From: Acanthosepion esculentum
Lineage: Eukaryota; Mollusca; Cephalopoda; Sepiida; Sepiidae
Direction of reading: 5' to 3'
Assembly: GCA_964036315.1 (NCBI GenBank)
Contig: OZ038500.1
Span: 61,101,446 to 61,165,445 of the forward strand
Length of the DNA stretch: 64,000 nt
Below are positions 24,630 through 34,803 of this stretch, in pieces. The translations under genes were made by a program, and so were the position numbers. Positions within the stretch are counted from its first letter, which is position 1; each line of letters opens with the position of its first letter. The notes below the pieces were generated by a model. The model searched no databases and was not told the origin of the DNA. It saw only the letters and a program-made list of their open reading frames with translations.

Positions 24630-24834
24630 TAATTCATCGAGTCTGAAACCTCAACAGAATGCAGAAAGCACTAGACGGCCGTTTCGTCCTCTTGCTTGAT
24701 AACCTAACTGTCAGGGTTTCAATCCTCGGTAGTGGATGCGCACAGCTGATGAGTCCCAAATATAGGACGAAACGGCTGTCCAGTGCTTTCTGCATTCTGT
24801 TGAGGTTTCAGACTCGATGAATTACTTAATTATA
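24628..24834 (+). mobile_element. tRNA-like/hammerhead repeat (Sm-alpha-like), copy A
   Basis: A tRNA-like 3' half with B box GGGTTTCAATCC (24714-24725) lies 20 nt ahead of a complete hammerhead ribozyme. The segment after the ribozyme's stem II is also present inverted at 24628-24690, so arms of about 63 bp (two mismatches) flank the tRNA-like part. The A box is missing, apparently replaced by the inverted piece. Related copies at 41703-41850 and 50438-50590 keep both A and B boxes. The resemblance is to Sm-alpha elements of schistosomes (Pol III promoter plus hammerhead). Confidence 0.75.
24734..24797 (+). ncRNA. Hammerhead ribozyme, complete, Schistosoma-like
   Basis: CTGATGA 24746-24752; stem II GTCC/GGAC (24753-24756 with 24765-24768) closing loop CAAATATA; GAAA 24769-24772; stem III AC/GT around loop GGCT; C17 at 24780, predicted cleavage after it. 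Stem I: G45-C81, then C43/A42/C41/G40 with G83-C86 after one A-A mismatch, then GGATGC (24734-24739) with GCATTC (24792-24797) across a 5-nt bulge, the kind of peripheral element that aids folding in natural hammerheads. Stem II and loop are almost the same as in the S. mansoni ribozyme (known family feature). No invariant core base is missing. Confidence 0.9.
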
Positions 24835-24859
24835 ATTATCAAATCCTCCTAATAATTTA

Positions 24860-24865
<6 letters not shown>

Positions 24866-24915
<50 letters not shown>
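24866..24915. repeat. (TA)n microsatellite
   Basis: TA run shortly after the ribozyme repeat. Confidence 0.97.
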
Positions 24916-24917
<2 letters not shown>

Positions 24918-24929
24918 TTGTAATGTAAT

Positions 24930-25213
24930 GTCCCACACTACCTATTGCCTATTTGGACAGACTATATCAGTAGATATATACAGAGAACACAGGATATACC
25001 TGGGACTGACTTGCTTCGGGAATTATAGTTCACTGGCTTATCTCAGAGGGTATCCCGAGACGAGATTCTGCCCTTCAGTAGAGCCTCGTCTCGGGCAGCT
25101 GACTCCGTTTTTACATGGTCTATAGGGAATTTTTGCCCGATCCTACGGGCTTGGATACCGCACTTTAAACTCGGCCTTGTGCCACATCTTCCTGCCTGGG
25201 GCAGCGGGTAAAT
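24930..25213 (+). repeat. Hairpin-rich GC repeat, copy 1
   Basis: Shares an ordered set of motifs with 51558-51735 and 55855-56115: a GAC.AG.CT..GCC stem-like block, AGCCTCGTCTCGG, a CCGTTTTTACATGG-type block, TTTTTGCCCGATCCTACGGG and GGCCTTGTGCCACATC. More GC-rich than its surroundings. Non-coding; class unknown. Confidence 0.6.
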
Positions 25214-25262
25214 AATTATACTTACCTGGTGTAGGGATCCATCCCTGTGCTGGTGGTATCAC
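25214..25262 (+). other. Short U1-snRNA-like 5' end, doubtful
   Basis: ATACTTACCTGG at 25218-25229 equals the highly conserved first 12 nt of U1 snRNA. The following bases diverge (TGTAGGGATCC), so this is at most a fragment and may be chance. Confidence 0.2.
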
Positions 25263-25264
25263 GG

Positions 25265-25335
25265 CTACGACTAGCTTGGACAGGCTCTGACCAGCTTGGA
25301 CAAGATATGACCAGCTAGGACCAGCTTAGACCAGC
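25265..25335 (+). repeat. Short degenerate tandem repeat
   Basis: Reiterates GACCAGCTTGGACA-like units of about 10 and 20 bp, four to six times. Confidence 0.8.
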
Positions 25336-25744
25336 AGCCCGAGTGAAAAACTCGGGTCCCCACGTTAAAAACTTACCTTGTGTCACAACCTGACTCAGTG
25401 GGGGTGGGGGTCAAGTAAATCTCACTTGCATCTGGAATTACTAGCTTGCTAACTGATTTCCTGTCTTTCAATAGTGTATTCTCTTGTACACTTTTTTCAT
25501 CTACGCGCGTGTTGCTGTTCCTTCACTGGAGTACCACCTTTGTTTGTAACCTTCTTTAAGGATGCAACATGAGGTCAAAACTGTGTGGCGACAGTCTGTT
25601 TTAGGCTTGAACGCAGTCTTCAGGCCGTGCAAGCGTGAAATTTTTGTATTTAAAGACGCTCAATCCTTGAAATTGATCACTTTAATCATAATTATAGCAT
25701 AACTTAGATCTATATTATATCATATATATTGATTAACTGATTCA
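25336..25744. other. Spacer, nothing recognised
   Basis: No repeat or coding signature seen. Confidence 0.5.
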
Positions 25745-26110
25745 TTTATTAAGGCTTATCAAACCTTTGCAGGTTATTTAAAGATATAAAATAAGTTTAG
25801 CTTGTAGGATTTTTTTAAAAGGTGATAATGGTTAAGTCATACTTGCCGAACTAATTAACCCGCTTATGGAGGAAGAGGTAGACACCGACCTTTTCACAAG
25901 GGTTTTTGCGCATAATTGAATATAACGAATGCACTGGGAATAGGAACTCGGATCTCCGAGTCATTATTCATTACAACATCTGCCCATCCAAGATTACAGC
26001 ACTGGGAATTCTTAAGCGCTCACCCATTTAGTTACAGACCATGCTCAACGTTGCTTGACTTCGGTGATCGTACGGGAACCGGTGTTTCAACGTGTTGTGG
26101 CCGTGAGCAC
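25745..26110 (-). mobile_element. 5S-headed SINE, nearly full length
   Basis: Minus strand: decayed 5S head (GAACGATCACC-type sequence near 26070), middle segment with GGAGATCCGAGTTCC, core (TTCGTTATATTCAATTATGC), tail ending GCTTATCAA complement near 25755. This copy and that at 29870 define the approximate full length of 370 bp. Confidence 0.7.
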
Positions 26111-26139
26111 TCTATCCTTTATATTGAGATATTGAGTTC

Positions 26140-26287
<148 letters not shown>

Positions 26288-26390
26288 TGAATAAATTACA
26301 GACATTATGTGCTATAGCAGTTCAAAGCATAATGAATACGGTAATGGATAACGACGCAGAGCTTTGTATAAATACTTGTACTAATGAAAA

Positions 26391-26440
26391 ACATACTTGC
26401 ACCGCTGAAGATGATCTTGAAAGAAGAGCGAAACTACTTG
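26391..26440 (+). ncRNA. Hammerhead-like motif, uncertain
   Basis: CTGAAGA (26393-26399) is followed by a possible stem II GATCTT/AAGAGC with one mismatch, and GAAAC. I cannot draw a good stem III or stem I, so it is probably a decayed or unrelated copy. Confidence 0.3.
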
Positions 26441-26617
26441 GGAAATGAAAATAAAAGAAATTTAAACAGTTATAGCAAATTTCTCTGATCCTTTAGCATC
26501 AATACACGGAAAGTTATTCGTGAGTATGAACGGATTTTTTTAAAAATTAGCATACATAATGTATGTAATTTATTCAGTCAGACATGCCTAAAACAGAACT
26601 TGCTGTCTAAATACACA

Positions 26618-26618
26618 A

Positions 26619-26654
<36 letters not shown>

Positions 26655-26800
26655 TTTTAAGGTGTGCTAAAGTGCTCAATATCAGAGATAGAGCGTATAT
26701 AAATATAAATATAAAAGTGAACATTGAAGTCAACACTCAAAGGCGACAAGCTGTTTCATGCTGGACGCAATCGTTAGGCGGCCTGCTAATACCTGCCATG
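26618..26800. mobile_element. (TA)n(GA)n plus foldback element, half copy
   Basis: Leader AAGGTGTGCTAAAGTGCTCA and ATCAGAGATAGAGCG, then AAAAGTGAACATTGAAGTCA and ATGCTGGACGCAATCG. The returning arm of the hairpin is missing after about 26790. Confidence 0.7.
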
Positions 26801-26894
26801 CTACGCACATTATAGCGAACCACTCTCACCCTCGCCCTCGACTACGTTCCCTCTGTATGCCATTGGTGAGAAGTAACCTTCACTCGAGCAGTTT

Positions 26895-27545
26895 CTTTCC
26901 GAGAACCACTACACTATGTTACTGAATGAATTTAAGCGTGCTACAAGATTCCCATCTTTTTTTGTTGAAATAGTTAAATGCAACCTCCACTTCTACTTCA
27001 ACTTCTTCTTTTCTCTCATTTCCCACCTGTGGAGCTCTCCCCCGTTTTCCGAATGTTGTTGCTATATCTGGTCTGGTGCTCCTGCTATGCATCTCGAGGT
27101 TCTTGACAAATTCCAAAGAAGGATCCATAATGTAATCCATCCTGACATGGCATCTTGACTGCAGTCACTTTCCCACCGACGTGATGTGTCTTCCCTCTGT
27201 CTTTTCTACAAATATTTTCATGGCAACTGCTCTGGTGCCCCCACTACACGAATGTAAGCGCGATATTAGATTGGCATTTAGTTCCCGCACCTTTACTGTT
27301 GAAATAAGTAAATGAAGCCGCCACATTTACAGCAACAGTTTCTTTTCTCGCACTTCCTTCCTTTCCATTTTCTTGCTCCCTTCTTTACGACAATCTAAAA
27401 AAATTCAAATGCAACATCAATCGCCATCTCCCGTTTACTTGCATCCCGTTCATCTTTTTTTGTGTTCTTTTCTTCAATCCTCCTTTTTCTCAGTTTTCAC
27501 ATTCACTTTCACACCATGTAAGCCACTGTGTATTAAGTTAAGAAT
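26895..27545 (+). mobile_element. LINE C-terminal relics, two partial copies
   Basis: First piece (26916-27050) encodes NEFKRATRFPSFFVEIVKC. The second (about 27056-27540) encodes LEVLDKFQRRIHNVIHPDM, then SHRRDVSSLCLFYKYFHGNC in a frame with stops. Both are the conserved tail after the reverse transcriptase in a Jockey/CR1-like LINE. The pieces overlap in protein position, so two insertions are joined. Broken by stops and shifts. Confidence 0.8.
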
Positions 27546-27739
27546 AAATCAGGCACAAGCTACACAATTTGTATGAAGCAACTACTGAGAATCCAATTTG
27601 CTCGTCTAGCGAGATGTTCTTACTAATCTGTACCCCACATCAAAGTAGACAAATATTTTTTTAATTATATATTATTCAGTATATTTATTTAGATTTTGGT
27701 GCTAGATACCCTCAGAATAAAGTACATATTGAAAAGGCT

Positions 27740-28112
27740 TCATTATTTTGGGTATATGCAACGTAATTGGCCCTGATCTGGCTTCTCGTCTGCATTCGCT
27801 CTCTCACAGATGTGCCGTTGCCTCGCTCTCTCTTTTTTACAAATACTTTCACGGTAATTACTCCGATGAGCTGCTTTCGCTGGTTCCCAGGCCCCATGAA
27901 TTTAAGCGTCCTACGAGGCTGGCATCTCGTTCCCACCCCTTCAATGTTGAAATTGTTAGATGTAGACGTCTCTTCTACTCCAATAGCTTCATGTCTCGCA
28001 CCTCTCGCCTGTGGAACTTCCTTCCTTATTCCTGTTTCCCTAACAAATATAATCTCCAACTATTTAAGTGTAACGTCAATCGACATCTCCAGTTGCCTTG
28101 ATCTATCCACTT
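27740..28112 (+). mobile_element. LINE C-terminus, frame intact over 117 residues
   Basis: Open frame 27748-28101 carries SHRCAVASLSLFYKYFHGN, HEFKRPTRLASRSHPFNVEI and SRTSRLWNFLPYSCFPNKYN, ending RHLQLP. It is the least decayed of the related copies (26895, 40726), so this LINE family was active most recently here. The RT and endonuclease domains are absent (5' truncation). Confidence 0.85.
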
Positions 28113-28541
28113 CCCTTCTCCACGTCCTTTCCCCTTTCATTCCTATCTGCTCTTGCTCCAAATCTTCTGTAACCCCTTGCCTTGATCGATCCGCTATCTT
28201 ACTCCACATCCTTTCCTCTACCACTCCTATCTGCTCTTCCTACAAACCTTCTGTAACCCCTTGCGTGCTAGTGGCTTCCAGCCTTGCTTGGGGTGAAAAG
28301 CTTAAAAATATATATATTATGGCTCCGATAAGGTCATCTTGCCTGTCCCTCTTGGAGACAAGCGGTGGCAGGCACGACCAACCATATCTTCGTTTAATGA
28401 TGTTAAGAGGTGGACTTGCAATGACCGTGGTTGAGGCTGTAAGTGTAACATCAGACAGAATGAGATGGAGGCCACAGCGACGCCAAATTCCGGAAGTGAA
28501 TAAATGATTATGTAGATTTCAGTAGTTAGTTTCGTATATAA
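28113..28541 (+). mobile_element. LINE 3' UTR-like region with internal duplication
   Basis: A block of about 100 bp (CCTTGATC..ATCC, then CTATCTGCTCTT, then TCTGTAACCCCTTGC) is repeated twice between about 28098 and 28265. The rest to 28541 has no sure identity. Confidence 0.5.
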
Positions 28542-29327
28542 AGGGTGTATCAAAAATACTTTTACAAACTTTGGGGCGGGTTCTTCACACAAAACAAGGA
28601 CAAAAGTCTACATAAATATATGTCCACAAATCCTTCATTTTTGAGTTATTAAATTTAAAATTTACTGTAGACGCTGTTAAATGTACAATTCAAGATAAAA
28701 TACAAAAAAAAAACAAAAAACTTTGGGGTTCCTCGGAACTTGTCTCAGCAACGCGACGCTAAACAGCAGAAAATCATGGAAGACTCGGTCTGGAAACGCA
28801 ATCTGATTCAGTCGTGCTACTTGCGTCCATTACCCATCGCGCAGTCGTATGTAAAATAATACCTGCCTCCTCATGATATGAATATCCTGCTATTGTTAAA
28901 CGGAACACTTCTCAGTTTACCCAATACTACACACGTTAAACGTTGAAGACAGACTAGCCACAAATGTACATGAATGACAAAGGTAACCAAGTCTACATGG
29001 CAACACAACGCTACAACTGCTATACACGTTAAACGTTGAAGACAGACTCGCCACAAATGTACATGAATGACAAAGGTAACATAGTCTACATGACAACACA
29101 ATGCTACAACTGCTACACACGTTAAACGATGAAGACAGACGAGCCACAAATGTACACGAATGATAAATGTAACCTAGTCTATATGACAACTCAGCGCTAA
29201 CTACTGTAAACTTTCTTTAAACTTAATAACTCAAAAACAGAGGAATTGCTGACATATGATTATATGGACTTTTGTCTTTGTTTCAGTGTGACGAACAAAG
29301 TCTGTAAAATTATTTTTGATACACCCT
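28542..29327. mobile_element. Non-autonomous DNA transposon with long terminal inverted repeats
   Basis: Begins AGGGTGTATCAAAAATACTT and ends with the complement of AGGGTGTATCAAAAATAATT. Similarity between the ends continues imperfectly for about 120 bp (GACAAAAGTC, TTTTTGAGTTATTAA). TA-rich flanks on both sides. No transposase; the inside is a 93-bp minisatellite. Superfamily not assigned. Confidence 0.8.
28925..29205. repeat. 93-bp minisatellite, three copies
   Basis: ACACGTTAAACGTTGAAGAC recurs at 28931, 29024 and (one change) 29117, exactly 93 bp apart. Because 93 is a multiple of 3, repeating open frames appear on the minus strand; I do not count these as genes. Confidence 0.95.
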
Positions 29328-29364
29328 GTATATTATTTAGTGTATATAGTATTTAGTATAGTAT

Positions 29365-29695
29365 ATATAAGCCTCACGTAGAAACAACGGTTCCTGTAGG
29401 ATCTCCGAAGTTAAGCAAGGTCGAACATGGTCATTACTTAGATGAGAGCCCACTTGGGAATACTAAGTGCTATGTGCTTGGATGTGCGGCTGGTGTAATT
29501 GATAAGGACTCGAAACTGTTAATCCGAGAGCCGAGTTAAAATCTCCGTTGGGTTCGTTATAATAACTTACACGGAAAGATCCTTGAGTGGAGTAGGCTCT
29601 ACGTCTTCTCCCTCCGACTATGGGTTAGTTAGTAAGACTTGTATCACTAAATCATTATTCTCGCAAGATTCTTAGAATTTAAGACGATTATAAGA
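29365..29695 (+). mobile_element. 5S-headed SINE with long head
   Basis: 5S-like head 29370-29490 with CTCCGAAGTTAAGCAAGGTC and CACTTGGGAATACTAAGTGC, then a short middle and the core TTCGTTATAATAACTTACAC, then GACTATGGGTTAG and CACTAAATCATTATT. All 5S domains are in order, but with too many changes for a 5S gene. Confidence 0.8.
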
Positions 29696-29869
29696 CGGGG
29701 AAAACGAGCCAATCAATATTGTATATATTATTTAGTATATATAGCTTTTAGCCTATATAGTATTTAATATAGTATGTATAATGGTTAGCATATATGATAT
29801 ATAGTGTTTAGAATATTTAATATAGTACATATTGTATTTTGTATATATAGATTTTAGATTGAATGCTTT

Positions 29870-30245
29870 GATTTTTACGGCTTATCAACCTTTTGTTGAT
29901 TATTTGAATCCAGGAAATAATTTTAGATTGCAAGAATTTTTTTAAGATAATGATACAATTCCTAGTAATTAAAACATTGGTATGGAGGAAGGGGTAAATG
30001 CATACCTTTTAACAGGGGTATTTGCGCGTATGTGAATATAACAAACTCGACAAAAATTGGAACACAGACCTCCGATTGCCAATTATGAGAGGTTATCCTT
30101 TACACCATCCGCACATCCAAATTTACAGCTTACTGCACCTGATATTACCAAGCGGTCATCAATCAAAGTACTCAACAGGTGCGACATTGCTCAACATCGG
30201 TGATCGTACGAAAGCTGCATTCAGGGTTCGATATCAACGGGGCTG
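29870..30245 (-). mobile_element. 5S-headed SINE, nearly full length
   Basis: Minus strand: degenerate 5S head (TTTCGTACGATCACCGATG near 30210), middle, core (TTTGTTATATTCACATACGC), tail ending AAAAATCAAAGC near 29870. Head-to-head neighbour of an unclassified repeat. Confidence 0.7.
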
Positions 30246-30257
30246 ATTTCTTTGAAG

Positions 30258-30610
30258 AATCTGCCTTTTGCGAATACGAACTTGGGGAAACGATACAGTT
30301 GGCAAGTTCATGTGGACCATACCACGCGTTGTCCCAAACAATATGAGTAAAAATGAGCAGATCTGCGGAAGACATCAATAGTTGTGTTAGCACTATGTCA
30401 TAAGTCATCGTGACCGATAAATCTACTGTTCATACTTGCTTGCCCGGTTTCTATAAGTATTGTCACCAATCTCCAGTCAGTATACTTATAGAGTAAACAA
30501 CAACTTTGTTCTATGGATATTGAAGAAACACAAAATATGCCTGAACGGGCGTCTGCAACACGGACTACGTAGCCACCCCTACCAGAAGCGCGTAGTCGGA
30601 AATGAAGTGC
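30258..30610 (+). repeat. Unclassified interspersed repeat, copy 2
   Basis: Same motif order as 21090-21390 (GCACTATGTCATAAGTCAT, TATGCCTGAACGGGCGTCTG). Non-coding. Confidence 0.6.
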
Positions 30611-30614
30611 TAGC

Positions 30615-30646
<32 letters not shown>
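30615..30646. repeat. (ATT)n microsatellite
   Basis: About ten ATT units. Confidence 0.97.
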
Positions 30647-30647
<1 letters not shown>

Positions 30648-31259
30648 AACTGTCTTCTAGAAAGACTAATATTTTAGGGGTTTCACTATTTTTCTAAGAT
30701 TTAGTTATATGGCATTAATTACTAACAATGAAATATAGTAACTTATTTAGGTGACGAAGAGATCAGAAATCGTTAAACCTTCCCACGAACTGAAACGAAC
30801 TTGGCATTATCAAACGCACGAGTGTTTCTGAAGGACAAAGAACTCTAGTACTTCAAAGTCCTCTTATCAATCGCGATAACTTTGCTCTTATCGATTATCG
30901 AGCGCTTCGATCTCTTCCCAAACTCTCTTGAATCGCGTCTAAGTATAACTCACTTTACAGACTTCGCTCTGTTGGCGGTCATGTCGTAAACAATGCTTTG
31001 TTCTCGTTATATCTTTGCCGCGCTGGGATTTCGCCTCTATTTACGACTCCTCGTACAAATTGCATTGTCTCGATTTATACAAGATCCCGTACGCAGTCCG
31101 TATCCGATCTTATAAGCATCATTCAGAAGTAATTGACAAGGATCGAGCGGCGGTTAAATTGATTGGTCGGACGCTATTTTAAATAAGGCACTTACCTGGC
31201 AAAACTTTCTGAAATAACGTTTCTCATAAACTTTTATTTCCGTCATTATCATCACAGTC
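30647..31259. other. Spacer, nothing recognised
   Basis: Slightly less AT-rich; no coding frame or repeat recognised. Confidence 0.5.
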
Positions 31260-31510
31260 AGTATCAATTCTGTGCAGTGTGCCTCCAGGATGTGGGCCGT
31301 CCTGGGTATGACGATAAACTACACCCGAGTCCTGGGTAAGACGATAAACTACGTCCAACAGCAAGGCCTCTGATCAGGAGGTTTTGAAGAGCGGCGAACC
31401 ACCTCTTAATTGCTGGTGTTCCAAGGTCCACCTTGACCCAGGGTGGTAACCCCTGATGGGTCCCAGCTATGGGCAAATAGTTAACCCCCAAACTCGGGTC
31501 AAAACACTAT
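31260..31510. repeat. Unclassified GC-richer repeat-like segment
   Basis: GTCCTGGGTATGACGATAAA is repeated about 31 bp later with one change. The end CCCAGCTATGGGCAAATAG resembles the tail of the 5S-headed SINE family. Identity uncertain. Confidence 0.35.
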
Positions 31511-31527
31511 GAAAGTGCAAAAATAGG

Positions 31528-31805
31528 TTTTACTACCAGAAATACTTTGTAAAAAAATTATTACCAGTAATACATTTTTGAAAAATAAAGACATTACCAG
31601 TAATAGCTTTTTGAAAAATATATTACCAGCAATACATTAAAAAATATTACTAGCTATAATTTTTTGGAAAACAAATATTACCAGCAATACATTTTGAAAA
31701 AAAATATTACCAGCGAAGGAAAATTTTTACCAGAAATAGATTTTTGACATAAAAAATATTACCAGAAATGGATCTTTGAAAAAAATATATTACCAACAAT
31801 GTAAC
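31528..31805. repeat. Degenerate minisatellite of about 32 bp
   Basis: Roughly eight diverged copies of ATTACCAGTAATACATTTTT plus GAAAAAT, with many indels. Resembles but does not match the 49-bp satellite. Confidence 0.75.
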
Positions 31806-32239
31806 TTTTGTCGGTATTAAATAATCCATTGAAGTTGATATGCGGTAAACCAAACCAAACCAAACCAAGATGTAGTCTGTGCATTTGGAAGATACCCTTA
31901 ACAAAAAATTAACAGCAAAATATTTTCGAGTGGCTTGCAACGAAATGATAGAGCAGCTATGTACATGCACTGGTCATTGATTTTCCATTTATCAACCCGA
32001 CATATTTTAATTTATTACTTAAACATTATTTTCAATGGATGACCATATCTGAATCGATTCTCTGTTTATTTATTAAACAGTATATTTATTTATGTTCGAC
32101 TACGTGATGAAGCATCTACTCAAATAGGGATAGCCATTAAAATTTAACGTTTAAACAAAAAATTAAAATATGTCGGATTAATAAATGAAAAATAAATTCC
32201 TAAAAAATATCCTGTTTACGTTATGATACGAAACAGAGC

Positions 32240-32546
32240 AGTCAGTTATGTACCACGCGTAATACACGCTTAGACGATCATGTACCTTTCGATACATGAC
32301 TGACGAAGCAGATTTTTCCTGCAGTAGGTTGCCATTCCATTCTGCGGTAGACCAGTTGCCATCCAAGGCTATAGAACCCGGTCTGTCCTGCTATTTTATG
32401 TGCCATGCGTGATACATGCTTAGACGATCATGTATCTTTCGATACATGACTGACGAAGCAGATTTTTCCTGCAGTAGGTTGCCATTTCTTTCTGCTGTAG
32501 ACCAGTTGCCATCCAATGCTATAGAACCCAGCCTGTCCTTCTATTT
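32240..32546. repeat. 150-bp tandem duplication, left arm
   Basis: TAGACGATCATGTACCTTTC at 32271 recurs at 32421 (one change). The block includes CTGCAGTAGGTTGCCAT and TAGACCAGTTGCCATCCAA. Mirrored at 37962-38255. Confidence 0.9.
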
Positions 32547-32700
32547 ACCCATAGCAGGGGGATAAGAAGAGGATTCATATATTTTCCATAGGTATTAGCA
32601 CGTAAGTGAATTTAATGTATCCGACTGGATTTCGAACTTGCCTCCCAGATTCCTCAATCCGAGCCATTATCCATTCTTCCACCGTGTCTCCTAAGAGCAG
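32547..32700 (-). mobile_element. tRNA-like/core SINE of the 5S family, left arm
   Basis: Minus strand: ATGGATAATGGCTCGGATTG (tRNA-like A-box region), CAAGTTCGAAATCCAG (B box), then the core ATTCACTTACGTGCTAATAC. No 5S head. Mirrored at 37801-37960. Confidence 0.75.
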
Positions 32701-32739
32701 AGATTATGTTACGAGAATCAGGAAAGGTCTGTGTTCAAA

Positions 32740-32900
32740 GGCACTTTTCGGGCTTTGCTTTGGCCGGTAGATTCTTCGTAGCCGAGTGATTAAACCACGT
32801 CAGATCTTATAACGGTTTCTCCTACGGGGAACGAATATTTTTCTAATACGATTTCTCGAATATTCAGGTCGGGAGATGGAAATAAAAATATACTTTTTAG
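32740..32900 (+). repeat. tRNA-like repeat, left arm
   Basis: CGTAGCCGAGTGATTAAACC is an A-box-like start. It is followed by TTTCTCGAATATTCAGGTCGG, which matches the family at 49857-49980. Mirrored near 37610-37770. Confidence 0.45.
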
Positions 32901-33600
32901 TAAATAAATAAATAGAACATCTACTCCAATATGGTTACTCATTAAAAATAGCATTCAAGCAATAAATCAAATTATATTGGACAACATAACGTGCATACAA
33001 CCTCCCTAGTAAAGAGAATAGGTGGGCCATCTCAAGCTGTACAGAGGTCACCATCTTTAGAAATTTCAGACTGATAGGGGAATCCAGGCCAATTGTGAAA
33101 AGTCATATGGAAAACATGTATACAGATAGATGATAAATCACCCACGGACGAAAATGAAGAAATTAGAAATAAGAAAGAGAGAAATTAATGCAGGAACCTC
33201 AAGATAGAAATCGATAGAATGTGTTATCTCAAAAAGACCAACTAACGTACTTTGGTTATTGGGGGTCTGGAAAGGATGTCAAAAGTGTCAAACAAATATA
33301 TGGATTAAAATAGAATTAAATTGCTAACCCTAAAATCATTTGCATGGATACTTTTCAGAACTTTCGTAGGTTCATCTCCATACACTGCCCACAATTACAT
33401 TTCTTCTGATATATAGCACAATATCTGTCTGTATATTCTAATGCATAACCTTGTTGATTCTTGAAATTTTCCACCGTGCCTTTGCCAAAAACCAATATAC
33501 CTTCCTAAAGTATTTCTTTGGGCTTATTTTCCTTTTAGTTCAATGAGACGTCGTTAATTATCTTATTTTTTAATATTCAGCATTCTAAGTTAATTTTTGA

Positions 33601-33602
<2 letters not shown>

Positions 33603-33665
<63 letters not shown>
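33603..33665. repeat. (TA)n microsatellite
   Basis: TA run; shorter counterpart at 36858-36899 in the other arm. Confidence 0.97.
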
Positions 33666-33668
<3 letters not shown>

Positions 33669-34130
33669 ACACAACAAACTCGTCGAAAACACAACTATAC
33701 TTAAACATGAAAACAATAAACAAAAACTAAAAATTCTTGAAGCTATATACATAAAACAGTTGAAACCTAACCTGAACAAAATAAACTATGAAATCTCCAC
33801 AAATATCCTTAAATGCCTATAATTAGTAACAGAATCATTGGTTCATACCAACCGCTTTCCATACTCAATACTCATCGGATTCACTCTCGCGTGGTCATGT
33901 GTGACGTCATGAGCTGTGGTGCGATTTTCGCTTTCAGCGTCTTATATGCACGTGTTTATCGTTGCTTGGAAATCATCCATGTAAACAAAAACAGACTATC
34001 ATCAAGTTCTTGTTCGTGTATTGCTTAATATATTGTGTAATTGTCATCTTCGATAATGGCTTATGTAAGCCGAAAGCTTAGATTGGATTAAAAATAGGTA
34101 TCAATATTGTGATTTTCTTTCATTGTTTAA
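33666..34130 (+). mobile_element. Penelope-like element 3' end with decayed hammerhead, left arm
   Basis: The frame 33672-33824 encodes HNKLVENTTILKHENN and LEAIYIKQLKPNLNKINYEI before a stop: the last part of the GIY-YIG endonuclease domain of Penelope-like elements. About 220 nt further (34050-34075) is TCGATAA, stem II GGCTTA/TAAGCC, GAAAGCTTA: a hammerhead with three core changes, so inactive. The upstream RT domain is missing; the copy begins at the (TA)n run. Confidence 0.8.
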
Positions 34131-34219
34131 TGATAATGTTAAGCTTATCTGACGATATGAAAAGAACTTACATAAAATATATAGACAACACTTACCTATA
34201 TTATTTAATGAAATATGTA

Positions 34220-34221
<2 letters not shown>

Positions 34222-34296
<75 letters not shown>

Positions 34297-34310
34297 GTGT
34301 GTGTGTGTGT
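34222..34310. repeat. (TA)n with GTAT and GT runs
   Basis: Left flank of the foldback element. Confidence 0.96.
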
Positions 34311-34525
34311 TTTTAGAAATATACTTTTAAGGTGTGCTATATTTATGGGATAAAGTGCTCAGTATCAGAGATAGAGCATGTGTAAATATAAATATAAAAG
34401 TGAACATTGAAACCAACACCAATAGTCGACAGGCTGTTTCATGCTGGGCGCAATCTGGCGGATTGACGATTGCGTCCAGCATGAAACAGCCTGTCGCCTC
34501 TGAGTGTTGACTTTAATGTTTACTC
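34311..34525. mobile_element. Foldback element in (TA)n, full hairpin, left arm
   Basis: Leader with GTGTGCTATATTTATGGGAT, then two arms: AAAAGTGAACATTGAAACCA through ATGCTGGGCGCAATC, returning as GATTGCGTCCAGCATGAAAC to TTGACTTTAATGTTTACTC. The loop is about 10 nt. (TA)n follows at 34526-34550. Confidence 0.85.
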
Positions 34526-34680
34526 ATATATATATATATATATATATATACATATTGAGGAAAATATATTATCACAGTGTGTGAGACCTATTAACACATG
34601 TGATGCAAAGAAAAGGCAAAAGACTCTAAATGAATTTGGTTATATCTATCTATATATCTATCTATATATATATATATACA

Positions 34681-34732
<52 letters not shown>

Positions 34733-34803
34733 TTTGGTTATATCTATCTATATATCTATCTATATATATACAGACACACAGATATATATAGATATATATA
34801 TAT
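34526..34803. repeat. (TA)n and (TATC)n tracts with duplicated unit
   Basis: GAATTTGGTTATATCTATC occurs twice (34631, 34731), each followed by TA and TATCTA runs. Confidence 0.9.

Noticed and set aside
27767..28507. 246-codon plus-strand open frame
   Set aside because: Overlaps the recognisable LINE frame in another phase and continues into its repeated 3' UTR; no domain.
28871..29189. Cys/Val-rich repeating protein on the minus strand
   Set aside because: Arises because the minisatellite period (93) is a multiple of three; inside a non-coding transposon.
31190..31205. CACTTACCTGGC as a U1 fragment
   Set aside because: Eleven matching bases and nothing further; chance level.
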